Notes: a model not told the origin generated them from the letters alone. A DNA stretch of 64,000 nt from Hymenobacter canadensis (GCF_027359925.1 NZ_CP114767.1:2108001-2172000), one strand, 5' to 3'; shown: positions 49,041 to 62,630, counted from the stretch's first letter. Made by a program: numbers and translations.

Positions 49041-49565
49041 CTATTTCCGCAGGAATATCCCACCCGGAATGCTCAAAAACACGCCCCACAATAGCTTCTT
49101 CAGGAATTCGTCCTGGGCAAAGCCGGCCGGCGTATGCGCCAGGCCCTGAAGCGTGGCCTCGAACTGCTGGCGGCCGTTGGGGTTGGCCAGATATATGCGC
49201 CGGGCATTTTCCAACAGCTGCCGGGCTTCCGCCAGATGCTGCTGTATCAGGCTGGGGTCAGCCAGCTGGGCATATACGTACAGGCCAGTAGCGGCTACAA
49301 GGGCGGCCAGTACCGTCGTCAGCAACCCTACCCCTACTGACTTCCCGAGCCCTGGCCCCTGCGGATAGAACCGGCGCAGCACCATTTGACTGCCGATAGC
49401 CGCCACTGGAGTAAAGAAGTCGGAAAGCGTGCGTTTGAGCCCGTACGGGTTGTTGTGGGTGAAGTGCAGAAACAGCACCCAGCTAATACAAAGGAACCCG
49501 GCGGCGGTACCCCACAGCAGGGCAGTGCGCAAAACCGGGTTGGCGTGTGAAGGCGTATTTTCCAA
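49041..49565 (-). CDS. DUF4199-type membrane protein, copy 2
   Basis: A 174-residue relative of the next gene downstream, with the same four-helix plan: TALLWGTAAGFLCISWVLFLHF, a loop with GLKRTLSDFFTP, VGLLTTVLAALVAATGLYVY, a loop LAEARQLLENARR, and a last segment with LLWGVFLSIPGGIFL. Pairing of DUF4199 genes suggests duplication or a hetero-oligomer. Function unknown. The gap to copy 1 is 49 bp, and the BatA-type gene ends 45 bp upstream on the same strand, so one long transcript is possible. Confidence 0.8.
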   Translation of the reverse strand: MENTPSHANPVLRTALLWGTAAGFLCISWVLFLHFTHNNPYGLKRTLSDFFTPVAAIGSQMVLRRFYPQGPGLGKSVGVGLLTTVLAALVAATGLYVYAQLADPSLIQQHLAEARQLLENARRIYLANPNGRQQFEATLQGLAHTPAGFAQDEFLKKLLWGVFLSIPGGIFLRK

Positions 49566-49610
49566 GAGCGGTATAAATAAGAGCGGAAAGATACGATACC
49601 GCCTCCCAAT

Positions 49611-51683
49611 CTAGGCCGCCACCTTCACATCTGCAGCCGCAGCCGGGCGCCCCATAAAGCGCAGCAGCAGCACTTCCGCCAGCAGGCAGGCCAGCGCCGC
49701 CCACAGGCAGTACTGCCACAGCGGCGTCCCGACCCGCTCAGCCTTATAGCGTGCCGCCACTGTCAGCCCCTGGCCCGTTTCATACACCTGCACGTTGGGC
49801 CGGTTCGGCCCGATTAGCTGCCGCAGCTCGGCCGCCGTGTAAGCCGCCAGCTCCGATTCACGCTTGTCGTTGTTGAAGGCCAACGGGGTCAGCGTCTGGC
49901 CGTTGCGCGTGAGTCGGTAGAAGCCAGGCTGCTGCATCCCAGCCGGCACCTCAAACCGTAACAGGCCATTCTGCACCCGCTGAGCCGGGATAAACGTCAG
50001 GCTATCATTGGTGAGTTTGTACACCTGCTCGCCCGCTTGCGCGGCGGTGTTGCCATTGCCTACAGCCACCGTCACACTGCCCTGGTTGAGCCGGTAGGCC
50101 AGATGTTGCTCACTGCGGAAGCTCTGCATCGCCAGCCGGTACATCACCGGCACAAATAATGCGTGCTGCAGGAAGTCGGTTGAAGACTCGTTAAACGGCG
50201 TTGAAAACAGATATAACGTGCCTTTGCCACTGCTAAAAGCCGACAGAAATCCGTCGCCGTCCTGAGTACGCATGATATCGGTTCCGGAACGAGACCAGCG
50301 CAACACAGGGGCTACTTTAGGCATCACCGGCTGGCGGCTTTGCGCCCCAAATACCTCCCGAAAAAACGGGTTCCGACGGTCCGGAACGGCCACTTCACGC
50401 AAAGCGGTCCGGGTACCGGCCGCTTCCCATTGCACCGGCGCTATGCCCAACTCCCGAAACAACTGGTCATAGGTAGCGCGCCCGGTTACATCGGCCGGCG
50501 GTATCACCACTACGGAGCCGCCTCGCTGCACCACCCGCCGGATGCCTTCACGCAGGGCGGCCTCTATCCGGCTGGCGCCACGCACAACCAGCAGGTTGGC
50601 TTTTTCCAGCTGCCCGTAATCAAGCCGCGAGGCAACTGTTTGACTATAAGAAAACAGGGGTTCGTTCCCATAAACCCGCTGCAAAGCCTGCTCCTGCCCA
50701 CCATTCTGCACTTCCAGCACCCGAATGACAGGCGACGCCTGCAGGGAAAAATAGTACGTGTTGTCAAATACAACCGGAAAGTCATCCAGCTCTATGCGGC
50801 ACAGCTGCACCTGGTCAGAATCCAGGCGCACTCGGGCCGTCACGGTTACTGGTTCATCACCAGATACCGAGGCATTGAAAGCAGTAGCCTGCCGGGTTCC
50901 AACGAACAGCCGCAACTGGCAATTCTTCACTGCCTCCGTTCCACCGTTGCGCAGACGCACATGCAGCACTACATCAGCATTGCGCCGTACGAAGGCATCT
51001 TCCAGCCACAAACTATCTATAAACACGTTACGCGTTCCTCCGCCTCCCACTGGCACCAGCAGTACCTGTGCTGCCGAATCGACAGCCGCCAGACTACGGG
51101 AAGAAAAGACTGATTTCTGAAAGTCCGAGAAGACAAACAATTGCTTCGCCTTATCAGGTTGCCCGATTGACTTTTGCAATAAGCCATTCAGTCCAGTAGA
51201 CCTGCCCGAAACGCTCAGCTGATCTAGCGCAACGCGAAATGCAGCTGGTGCCAATGGGACGTTCAGCTCTTTGTTGAGTGTGAAACGAGCGTTAGCGGGG
51301 AAAGCCATTGGCAGTTCCCTTGCTTGATCCACAGCCTTATCGAATCTGGAGAGGTCACTACCTTCTTCATCAGCCTGCATGCTCGGGGAAGTATCGACCA
51401 ATACACTAGGATCAATTCTCCTAGAAGCCGATGAGGCTACCTGCGCTGGTAAAAACGGCTGCGCAAACATGAACACCAAGAAAATTACGAATCCAATCCG
51501 CGCCAATAAGACCAGCCAATGTTTAACCTTTCGCTGCTTAGCTGTCACAATCTGGACTTCACGGATGAATCCCAGGTTAGTGAACAACACACGCGTAGGC
51601 CGGCGCAACTCAAACAAATGGATCAACACCGGTATAGCAATACCTAGCAGACCCAATAAAAACCAAGGATAGGTGATGCTCAT
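49611..51683 (-). CDS. BatA-domain membrane protein
   Basis: A 690-residue protein. The first 80 residues are the BatA domain: MSITYPWFLLGLLGIAIPVLIHLFELRRP with a following second hydrophobic segment (about residues 55-80). Then a VWA-like part begins with VLVDTSPSMQADEEGSDLSRFD (the metal-site DxSxS pattern as DTSPS) and a long beta-rich region follows; a C-terminal membrane segment lies at about residues 660-680. It belongs to the Bacteroidota BatA-related envelope proteins, whose exact function is not known. Its sequence is less GC-rich than its neighbours. A -7 element TATCTTTA lies upstream at 51708-51701. Confidence 0.87.
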   Translation of the reverse strand: MSITYPWFLLGLLGIAIPVLIHLFELRRPTRVLFTNLGFIREVQIVTAKQRKVKHWLVLLARIGFVIFLVFMFAQPFLPAQVASSASRRIDPSVLVDTSPSMQADEEGSDLSRFDKAVDQARELPMAFPANARFTLNKELNVPLAPAAFRVALDQLSVSGRSTGLNGLLQKSIGQPDKAKQLFVFSDFQKSVFSSRSLAAVDSAAQVLLVPVGGGGTRNVFIDSLWLEDAFVRRNADVVLHVRLRNGGTEAVKNCQLRLFVGTRQATAFNASVSGDEPVTVTARVRLDSDQVQLCRIELDDFPVVFDNTYYFSLQASPVIRVLEVQNGGQEQALQRVYGNEPLFSYSQTVASRLDYGQLEKANLLVVRGASRIEAALREGIRRVVQRGGSVVVIPPADVTGRATYDQLFRELGIAPVQWEAAGTRTALREVAVPDRRNPFFREVFGAQSRQPVMPKVAPVLRWSRSGTDIMRTQDGDGFLSAFSSGKGTLYLFSTPFNESSTDFLQHALFVPVMYRLAMQSFRSEQHLAYRLNQGSVTVAVGNGNTAAQAGEQVYKLTNDSLTFIPAQRVQNGLLRFEVPAGMQQPGFYRLTRNGQTLTPLAFNNDKRESELAAYTAAELRQLIGPNRPNVQVYETGQGLTVAARYKAERVGTPLWQYCLWAALACLLAEVLLLRFMGRPAAAADVKVAA

Positions 51684-51700
51684 TACGTGCTACGATTTCT

Positions 51701-51708
51701 TAAAGATA
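51701..51708 (-). promoter_or_regulatory. -7 promoter element TATCTTTA of the BatA-type gene
   Basis: One mismatch to TAnnTTTG; 17 bases before the ATG. Confidence 0.45.
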
Positions 51709-51879
51709 GACCGAGAATACCTTTGGAGAGTTGCTTGATCTTTTACTGGCTTTTCAAAACCATATAGCCAGCGATGCGTCCTATTTTGCTCATAGCAAAG
51801 CATCAAAAAATAGCGTAGCGTATCCTACGCTGACTCCCACCACATCCTCCAGCGACGCCCACACATACTCTACAAACGC

Positions 51880-51911
51880 AAAACGCCCCCGCACGATGAA
51901 GTGCGGGGGCG
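51880..51911 (-). terminator. Terminator of the rRNA operon
   Basis: An 11-bp perfect stem CGCCCCCGCAC with its complement around a six-base loop; on the minus strand it is followed by TTTT, about 30 bases after 5S. Confidence 0.85.
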
Positions 51912-51941
51912 CTGGGGTGACCCGTGCGGGTCAAAACAGTA

Positions 51942-52053
51942 AGGTTGGCGGCGACCGACTCTCCCACCGATGAAGGCAGTACCATAGGCGCTCCGGGGCT
52001 TAACGACTCTGTTCGGAATGGGAAGAGGTGAACACCCGGGCTAAAGCCACCAT
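51942..52053 (-). rRNA. rrf: 5S ribosomal RNA
   Basis: On the minus strand the sequence has the 5S landmarks GGGTGTTCACCTCTTCCCAT, CCGAACAGAGTCGTTAAG and GGGAGAGTCGGTCGCC near the 3' end. Ends are estimated to within a few bases. Confidence 0.93.
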
Positions 52054-52144
52054 TACTGGTGCGGCAGCTCTGTGTTCGAGGCGAGCTGCCAACAAAACCG
52101 TTGACGTAAGGACAAAAGAGAAAAACATCGAAGTTTCGAGCATT

Positions 52145-55055
<2,911 letters not shown>

Positions 55056-55257
55056 TTGTGCTCCTTACCTTGCGGCAACGAGCGGGCTCGGGTGACTAAC
55101 CATAGGTTAATCACTTTCTTTTCTTTGTTTTTCTCTCTTGTTATCCTTACGTCAAAGAACGTTTCTCTTCCTATTGAAGAGAAAAGTAGAACTGCGTTGT
55201 TGCCGCAGCAGTCCTTGTATTAGGTGCACTGCTTGTCCCGCCGATGCGGGGACGAAG

Positions 55258-55331
55258 TGGAGAATAACGGAGTCGAACCGTTGACCCCCTGCGTGCAAGG
55301 CAGGTGCTCTAGCCAGCTGAGCTAATCCCCC
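55258..55331 (-). tRNA. tRNA-Ala (TGC)
   Basis: Minus-strand cloverleaf with acceptor GGGGGAT/ATTCTCC, D arm GCTCAGCTGGCTAGAGC, anticodon TGC in CTTGCAC and T arm GGTTCGACTCC. CCA is not encoded. Located in the 16S-23S spacer as usual. Confidence 0.96.
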
Positions 55332-55369
55332 GGGTTGTTGGCCTGGCAGTGTGCCCACCAGTTGAACAG

Positions 55370-55443
55370 TGGGCCTGCCTGGACTCGAACCAGGGACCTC
55401 TACATTATCAGTGTAGCGCTCTAACCACCTGAGCTACAAGCCC
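55370..55443 (-). tRNA. tRNA-Ile (GAT)
   Basis: Minus-strand cloverleaf with acceptor GGGCTTG/CAGGCCC, D arm GCTCAGGTGGTTAGAGC, anticodon GAT in CTGATAA and T arm GGTTCGAGTCC. CCA is not encoded. Confidence 0.96.
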
Positions 55444-55557
55444 TGTTCGTATGGTTTACACCATACTAAAATCAGTGAATGAAGGAAATGACCAATCGGT
55501 AAGTGTAATAAGAGTGCCGGTCGTGGCTTCGGCAAGTCAACCGAGTCGGATAGCTCC

Positions 55558-57072
<1,515 letters not shown>

Positions 57073-57331
57073 AAGAAATTCTCTACACCCATGCGAACAT
57101 GGGCTGATGTCAAGTGCTGATCCGACCCGGTAGTGTTGACTTGTCTTGTTCACCCAAGTCACGCTTCGTTCTTCGCCCCTACCGCTCTTGCGAGTGGCAG
57201 CGGCGAAGCTTACCAATTTGTCATTTCCATCCATTCAAAGAACGTGTGTCGCACCCGATCGGTGAAACCCAGTGACTCATAGAAGAGTCGGTAAGCGGTG
57301 TTCATTGTCCCCTTCCGGTCAAAGCGGGCTG

Positions 57332-57361
57332 CAAAGGTAAGAAGCTTTTCGTAATTGGCAA
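57332..57361 (-). promoter_or_regulatory. rRNA promoter 1: TTG-N19-TACCTTTG
   Basis: -33 TTG at 57361-57359 and -7 TACCTTTG at 57339-57332 on the minus strand with the optimal 19-bp spacer; about 260 bases before 16S. Confidence 0.85.
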
Positions 57362-57427
57362 GAAAAACTTTTCGTGTTTTTCGCTGGCCTTTCTTTCCAG
57401 CTGTCCCCTTCCGTGTGAAGCGGGCTG

Positions 57428-57457
57428 CAAAGGTAAGAAGCGGTTTCTGATTTGCAA
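57428..57457 (-). promoter_or_regulatory. rRNA promoter 2: TTG-N19-TACCTTTG
   Basis: Same layout as promoter 1, 96 bp upstream, with flanking sequence GCAGCCCGC repeated after the -7 element. Confidence 0.85.
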
Positions 57458-57522
57458 GAAAAAGTTTTGCTGCTTTTTCTGTGCCGTGTTTCTCAGTGGT
57501 CGCCTCCAGTTGAAGCGGGCTG

Positions 57523-57554
57523 CAAAGATACGGTGGCCGTTTCCTCGCTTGCAA
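57523..57554 (-). promoter_or_regulatory. rRNA promoter 3: TTG-N21-TATCTTTG
   Basis: Third copy, 95 bp further upstream; the spacer is 21 bp. A degenerate fourth element CACCTTTG lies at about 57612-57605. Confidence 0.75.
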
Positions 57555-57713
57555 GCCCTGAAGCAATTTTTTTCAGTAGGCCCTAATCCGTTCGATTTGG
57601 GAGTGCAAAGGTGCGGAAAGGTTGTGACCGATGCAAGACTAACTGTGGACTTTTCTTGCCAGTTGCCATTACCTATCTATTTTACAGAACTTTGTGTTGC
57701 GTATGTTCTCACT

Positions 57714-57760
57714 AAAAAAGCTGCTGCATCTTCATTCTCTGAAGATGCAGCAGCTTTTTT
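57714..57760. terminator. Bidirectional terminator between purA and the rRNA promoters
   Basis: A perfect 16-bp stem AAGCTGCTGCATCTTC with its complement, A6 on one side and T6 on the other; ends the fur-STAS-purA transcript upstream of the rRNA promoters. Confidence 0.92.
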
Positions 57761-57773
57761 GACAAGACAGATC

Positions 57774-59045
57774 CTAAGCGAGATGTAGCGTACTCACCCG
57801 ATCCGGGCCAACGCTTACGATGCTTACTGGCACTTCAAGATGCTCTTCCAAGAACTTCACGTAGCTTTTTAGCTGCTGTGGCAGGGCTTCCGGGTCGGTG
57901 ATGGACTGCAGATGCGTACGCCAGCCGGGCAGACTCTTATATATAGGAGTGAGCCGCGCCAAGTCTCCATGGTCAGGCAGGTGGTCGGTTTTCTCGCCGT
58001 TTGGTAGCTGATAGTGCGTGCACACTTGGATTTCGTCGAAATCATCAAGCACATCAGCTTTCATCAGGTGAATTTCGGTTACGCCATTCAGCATGATGCT
58101 GTAGCGCAGAGCAGGTAGGTCAATCCAGCCACAGCGGCGCGGGCGGCCAGTGGTAGAGCCAAACTCGCGGCCCGCCTGGCGGATCTGCTCCCCTACTTCA
58201 TCGTGCAGCTCTGTTGGAAACGGACCGCTTCCAACGCGGGTACAGTAGGCTTTGCTGATTCCGTAGACCTTGTTGATGTGGCGTGGGGCAATGCCGAGGC
58301 CAGTGCAAGCACCAGCCACAATGGTGCTAGACGAAGTCACGTAGGGATAAGTACCAAAGTCGATATCCAACATGGAGCCTTGCGCGCCTTCGGCCAATAC
58401 GTTTTTGCCCCGACGCAACAGGTCGTTAAGCAGATATTCGGTATCCGTGAGTTTGAGCGTGCGCAGGAATTCAACGGCGGAAAAGAAATCGGCCTCTAAT
58501 TCTTCAATGTCGAGGCTGCGGCCGTGGAATTCTGCGAGCGTGGTGTGACGGGCTACTGCCTCCTGATAGCGCTGCTGGAAGTCAGGGAGCAGAATGTCGC
58601 CGACGCGCAGACCGGTACGGCCGATTTTGTCTTGATAAGTTGGGCCGATACCCTTTAGGGTAGAACCGATTTTGCTGCCGCCGCGAGCCTCTTCACTGAT
58701 CCGGTCGAGGGCCCGGTGCGAGGGCAGGATGAGTTGGGCTTTGCGCGAGATGTAGAGATTCTGTCCCCAGTCAACTCCGCGGTCGGTGAGCTTCTGCAGC
58801 TCCTGCCGGAACACTACGGGGTCGAGCACCACGCCGTTGCCGACTACATTGATGATATGGGGGTGGAAAATACCGGAGGGAACCTGGTGCAATACGTGCT
58901 TGGTGCCATCGAAAGTGAGGGTGTGGCCGGCATTGGGGCCACCCTGGAAGCGGGCTACTACGTCGTAGGTGGGGGCCAGAACATCGACAATCTTGCCTTT
59001 GCCCTCGTCTCCCCACTGCAATCCTACTAGTACGTCAACGGGCAT
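57774..59045 (-). CDS. purA: Adenylosuccinate synthetase
   Basis: A 423-residue GTP-dependent enzyme joining IMP and aspartate to adenylosuccinate. The P-loop-like GDEGKGK (residues 11-17) with the catalytic Asp and the His in GPNAGHT are present, also GSTLKGIGPTYQDK and the GTP-site TTGRPRRCGW. Length is standard. Its ATG shares one base with the TAA of the upstream STAS gene (TAATG), so translation is likely coupled. Being third in an operon behind fur and a STAS gene is unusual for purA. Confidence 0.96.
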   Translation of the reverse strand: MPVDVLVGLQWGDEGKGKIVDVLAPTYDVVARFQGGPNAGHTLTFDGTKHVLHQVPSGIFHPHIINVVGNGVVLDPVVFRQELQKLTDRGVDWGQNLYISRKAQLILPSHRALDRISEEARGGSKIGSTLKGIGPTYQDKIGRTGLRVGDILLPDFQQRYQEAVARHTTLAEFHGRSLDIEELEADFFSAVEFLRTLKLTDTEYLLNDLLRRGKNVLAEGAQGSMLDIDFGTYPYVTSSSTIVAGACTGLGIAPRHINKVYGISKAYCTRVGSGPFPTELHDEVGEQIRQAGREFGSTTGRPRRCGWIDLPALRYSIMLNGVTEIHLMKADVLDDFDEIQVCTHYQLPNGEKTDHLPDHGDLARLTPIYKSLPGWRTHLQSITDPEALPQQLKSYVKFLEEHLEVPVSIVSVGPDRVSTLHLA

Positions 59046-59392
59046 TAGTTTGCGGCTTTTAACTGTTGGGCGGCCGACTGTTCGTCGTCTGCAATAGAGA
59101 AAATGGCGTTCAGCTTGGTCAGCATCAGCATCTTGCGGGGATGTTCGGCCGGGTTGATCAGTACCAGCTCGCCGCCACGGCTGCGGAACTTGGTGAGCAA
59201 CGACACCAGTACACCGATGCCGGTGCTGTTGATGTAGCGAACTTCGGAGAGGTCGAGGGCACAGTGCCGCACTTCTTCTCCCAGCTGCTGATCGACGGAC
59301 TGAAGAAGTTGCTGGGTATCGGGGCTACCGATGAGGTCGCCGGAAAGGCGCACGAAGAGGATGCCGTCTTGGACGGAGGATTCTGTTTTCAT
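59045..59392 (-). CDS. STAS-domain anti-anti-sigma-factor-like protein
   Basis: A 115-residue single STAS domain with CALDLSEVRYINSTGIGVLVSLL; the phosphorylatable position is Ser56 in INSTGIG. The acidic residue before the Ser, Asp in most relatives, is Asn here. Its ATG overlaps the fur stop by four bases (ATGA) and its TAA overlaps the purA start by one base. Target kinase unknown; the other STAS protein of the window (14.25 kb) is a distant paralogue. Confidence 0.88.
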   Translation of the reverse strand: MKTESSVQDGILFVRLSGDLIGSPDTQQLLQSVDQQLGEEVRHCALDLSEVRYINSTGIGVLVSLLTKFRSRGGELVLINPAEHPRKMLMLTKLNAIFSIADDEQSAAQQLKAAN

Positions 59393-59874
59393 TCAGCTTG
59401 AGAACGGGCAGCGGCTTTGGCACGGCAGTCGCCGCAGACACCGTATAAGTTTAAAGAGTGGTGCAAGATATGGAAGTTGAGTAACTCCCCGACCATGGTC
59501 TGGATGCCATGGATGCGCGGATCGCAGAACTCGACTACCTTATGGCACTCGGTGCAGATGACGTGGTCGTGCTGGCGGTAGCCGTAGCTTTTCTCGTACT
59601 GGGCCAGATTGCGGCCAAACTGGTGCTTGCTGACCAAGCCGTGCTCTACCAGCAAATCCAGGGTGTTGTAGACGGTAGCGCGGCTGACCTGCAGACCCTG
59701 GGTTTTCATGCCGGCGTACAGCTCCTCTACGTCGAAGTGGCCGGTGCGCGAGTAAATTTCCTCCAGAATGGCGTACCGCTCAGACGTTTTGCGCAATCCT
59801 TTATTTTCGAGGTAAGCAGTGAAGATCTTTTTCACTTCCTCATACTTCTCTTTGTCGAGCATTTTAGGCAACAT
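59389..59874 (-). CDS. Fur-family metal-responsive regulator
   Basis: A 161-residue repressor. The N-terminal winged helix holds LRKTSERYAILEEIYSRTGHFDVEELY and VSRATVYNTLDLLVEHGLV; the C-terminal dimer domain has HDHVICTECHKVVEFCD (metal site and first CxxC) and CGDCR (second CxxC), the structural zinc site. It could sense iron, zinc or peroxide; the sequence alone does not tell. The ATG at 59874 follows a TATCTTTG element by about 20 bases; an open frame further upstream would cross the promoter. First gene of the fur-STAS-purA operon. Confidence 0.92.
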   Translation of the reverse strand: MLPKMLDKEKYEEVKKIFTAYLENKGLRKTSERYAILEEIYSRTGHFDVEELYAGMKTQGLQVSRATVYNTLDLLVEHGLVSKHQFGRNLAQYEKSYGYRQHDHVICTECHKVVEFCDPRIHGIQTMVGELLNFHILHHSLNLYGVCGDCRAKAAARSQAE

Positions 59875-59893
59875 ATTATATAAAGGAGTGAAA

Positions 59894-59901
59894 CAAAGAT
59901 A
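59894..59901 (-). promoter_or_regulatory. -7 promoter element TATCTTTG of the fur operon
   Basis: Perfect TAnnTTTG match on the minus strand, 19 bases before the fur ATG. Confidence 0.65.
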
Positions 59902-60015
59902 CGGCAACGCCCTGGAAGCACGCCTATTCGCCTCCAGAAGCCCCTGCACTACCTTTTGTTTTATACTCTTTTGTACTGCGGGAATTATCTAAAGCTTTTT
60001 AGAACTACACAACCC

Positions 60016-62223
60016 CTACGTATCAAACCGCTGCACTACCAGCACGCCGTTTACGCGCGACAGGCGCTGGATGAGCTTGTTCAGGTGGGCAGTATCGTTG
60101 ACGAACACCATGATCTGGCCTTCAAACATGCCGTCGTCGGAGTCGATGGTGATGGAGCGCATGTTTACTTTGAGGCTGTTGCTGATGATGCGCGTGACGT
60201 CGTTCACGAGCCCTACCCTATCGGAGCCCTTGATGCGGATACCGGCCAGGAACGCCAGCTCCAGCTGGTCAGTCCATTTGGCGCGCACGATGCGGTTGCC
60301 GTAGTTGGACATCATCTGCACGGCTTTGGGGCAGGACGTGCGGTGGATGACGATGCCTTCGTCGGTTTCGAAGCCGAACACGTCGTCGCCGGGAATGGGG
60401 TTGCAGCAGGGCGCAATGCTGTAGTCGAACTTGTCGGTCTGCTCCCCGATGACGAGCATGTTGGCATTGACGCCGCGCACTTTCTGCACTTCGTGGTCGA
60501 AGGCTTTAGGCTCCAGTATCGATGGTGGGCGGGGCAACTCGATAGCCGCGCTGAACAGATCGACCTTGATTTCGCGGCCGTCCAGCTGGCCAATGGCAAT
60601 GCGGTAATACAACTCCTGCACACTATGGGTGTTGAAGTGCGCCAGCAGCCGGTTCAGGTTTTCGGGCGAAAGCGCTACTCCCAGCAGTTCCAACCGTTTT
60701 TCCACCAGAAAGCGGCCGTCCTCGGCCTTGGAACGCCTGTCGTCGCGGAGCCAGTCCTTGATTTTGGAGCGCGCCTTGGACGTAATGACATACTGCAGCC
60801 ATTCTTCGGTGGGCTTTTGCTTCTGCGACGTCAGGATTTCGACCTGGTCACCGTTGCGGAGCTTGTAGCTGAGCGGCTGCAGCTTCTGGTTGACTTTGGC
60901 GCCTAGGCACTGCAGCCCGATGTGCGTGTGAATATCGAAGGCGAAGTCCAGCGCCGTGGCCTTATCTGGCAGAATCACCAGCTTACCTTTGGGCGTGAAG
61001 GCGTAGACCTCCTTCACAAACAGGTTCTGGCGGAATTCGTCCATGAATTCCAAGGCGCTGGAATTGTTGGTTTCGAGCATCTCGCGCACCTTATTGATCC
61101 AGGCTTCCAGCGTGGACTCAGGCTGCACGGCGCCCGTTTCCTTGTACTTCCAGTGCGCGGCGTAGCCTTTCTCGGCAATGTCGTCCATACGGCGCGAGCG
61201 GATCTGCACTTCCACCCACTGGCCCGAACGGCTCATGACGGTGGTGTGCAGGCTTTCGTAGCCGTTGGCTTTGGGCGTGCTTACCCAGTCGCGCAGGCGG
61301 TCGGGGTTAGGCTGGTAGAAGTCTGTGACAATACTGTAGACCTGCCAGCAGGCGGCCTTCTCCTGCTCCTGCGGCACCTCCAGAATCACGCGGATGGCAA
61401 ACAGGTCGTACACCTCGTCGAAGGTGATGTTCTGCTTGCGCATCTTCTTTAATATAGAGTAGATGCTTTTGGGGCGGCCCTTGATTTCAAACGCAAAGCC
61501 CTGCGCCGACAGCTCCTCATCAATCGGCTGCACGAAGTCCTTGATAAAGCGGTTGCGGGCGCTGCGGCTCTGGCGCACGCGGTTTACCAGCTCATTATAC
61601 ACCTCCGTATCGGTGTACTTGAGGTGCAGGTCTTCCAGTTCCGTCTTGATGGCGTAGAGGCCCAGCCGGTGGGCCAGCGGCGCGTAGAGATAGATGGTTT
61701 CTGAGGAAATCTTGAGCTGCTTGTGGCGCGGCATCGAGTCGAGGGTCCGCATGTTGTGCAGGCGGTCGGCGAGCTTGATGAGGATAACGCGCACGTCTTC
61801 GGAGAGCGTGAGCAGCATCTTGCGGAAGTTCTCGGCCTGCTCGGACGTGCCGTATTCGAAAACGCCCGAAATCTTGGTCAGGCCATCCACGATGCGGGCC
61901 ACCTTGCCGCCGAACTCGCGCTCCACATCGGCAATTTCCCAGGGCGTGTCCTCTACCACGTCGTGCAGCAGCGCGGCCACAATGCTGGTGGTGCCCAGCC
62001 CGATTTCCTCCACCACAATCTGGGCCACGGCCAGCGGGTGCAGAATGTAGGGCTCGCCAGACTTGCGGCGCATGTCTTTGTGGGCCTCCAGCGAAGTATT
62101 GAAGGCCTTTTTGATCAGCTTGGCGTCGCCTTCCTTCAGATACGGCTTGGCCGTGCGGAGGAGGCGGCGGTATTGGCGCAGGATTTCCTGGCGCTCTATT
62201 TCGGGGTCGATAAGGGTGGCCAT
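60016..62223 (-). CDS. RelA/SpoT-family (p)ppGpp synthetase/hydrolase
   Basis: A 735-residue long RSH protein. The hydrolase HD domain has His62 in YILHPL and His87-Asp88 in LLHDVVEDT, so hydrolysis is expected to work. The synthetase domain has RPKSIYSILKKM and YDLFAIRVI, followed by GYESLHTTV. The TGS domain (VYAFTPKGKLVILP), a helical part, the Zn-finger-like CCNPIPGDDVFGF and a C-terminal ACT domain complete the usual order. It sets the stringent-response alarmone level and is probably the only such long enzyme here. The ATG at 62223 begins the usual N-terminus; the 21 upstream residues in frame are not needed. Confidence 0.95.
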   Translation of the reverse strand: MATLIDPEIERQEILRQYRRLLRTAKPYLKEGDAKLIKKAFNTSLEAHKDMRRKSGEPYILHPLAVAQIVVEEIGLGTTSIVAALLHDVVEDTPWEIADVEREFGGKVARIVDGLTKISGVFEYGTSEQAENFRKMLLTLSEDVRVILIKLADRLHNMRTLDSMPRHKQLKISSETIYLYAPLAHRLGLYAIKTELEDLHLKYTDTEVYNELVNRVRQSRSARNRFIKDFVQPIDEELSAQGFAFEIKGRPKSIYSILKKMRKQNITFDEVYDLFAIRVILEVPQEQEKAACWQVYSIVTDFYQPNPDRLRDWVSTPKANGYESLHTTVMSRSGQWVEVQIRSRRMDDIAEKGYAAHWKYKETGAVQPESTLEAWINKVREMLETNNSSALEFMDEFRQNLFVKEVYAFTPKGKLVILPDKATALDFAFDIHTHIGLQCLGAKVNQKLQPLSYKLRNGDQVEILTSQKQKPTEEWLQYVITSKARSKIKDWLRDDRRSKAEDGRFLVEKRLELLGVALSPENLNRLLAHFNTHSVQELYYRIAIGQLDGREIKVDLFSAAIELPRPPSILEPKAFDHEVQKVRGVNANMLVIGEQTDKFDYSIAPCCNPIPGDDVFGFETDEGIVIHRTSCPKAVQMMSNYGNRIVRAKWTDQLELAFLAGIRIKGSDRVGLVNDVTRIISNSLKVNMRSITIDSDDGMFEGQIMVFVNDTAHLNKLIQRLSRVNGVLVVQRFDT

Positions 62224-62455
62224 GCTACACGGGCGGCGCCGGGGCGCCAGAGTCAAGTAAGTGCTAAAGTACGGCATGAAGCGCAAGCTTTGGCCTGCGC
62301 CGGGCAGAATATGGCCGTCAGATATTCTTCAACAACAGCCAGCGCGGGATGGTGCGCACGGGCAGCCTGCCGCTGCCAAACTGCCTTCTGGAATCATTTA
62401 CCGGACTGTTGTGGCCGACAAGGTATTGCCAGCAAAAGCTAAAGCTTCGGCTACA

Positions 62456-62486
62456 TTGGAATTTTCAATTGCCTTACGTAGCTTTG
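62456..62486 (+). promoter_or_regulatory. Promoter TTG-N20-TAGCTTTG of tRNA-Leu
   Basis: -33 TTG at 62456-62458 and -7 TAGCTTTG at 62479-62486, 28 bases before the mature tRNA. Confidence 0.7.
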
Positions 62487-62513
62487 CGCCCCCGAGGCAG
62501 TTGGCCTCCGGAC

Positions 62514-62595
62514 GCGGATGTGGCGAAATTGGTAGACGTGCCAGACTTAGGATCTGGTGCCGCAAGGCGTGTGGGTTCGAGTCCCTCCATCCGCA
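62514..62595 (+). tRNA. tRNA-Leu (TAG)
   Basis: Cloverleaf with acceptor GCGGATG/CATCCGC, anticodon TAG in ACTTAGGA, a short variable arm TGCCGCAAGGCGT as in class II tRNAs and T arm GGTTCGAGTCC. The CCA end is not encoded (CACAG follows). Confidence 0.96.
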
Positions 62596-62630
62596 CAGTA
62601 GTCTGGTTTCGACTTTACAAACCGCTTCTC

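Noticed and set aside
51718..51973. A perfect TACCTTTG element on the plus strand followed by an open frame of 80 codons (start TTG).
   Set aside because: The frame runs through the rRNA terminator and into 5S on the other strand, its composition is not protein-like, and no -33 element is at the right distance. The element is probably a chance match.
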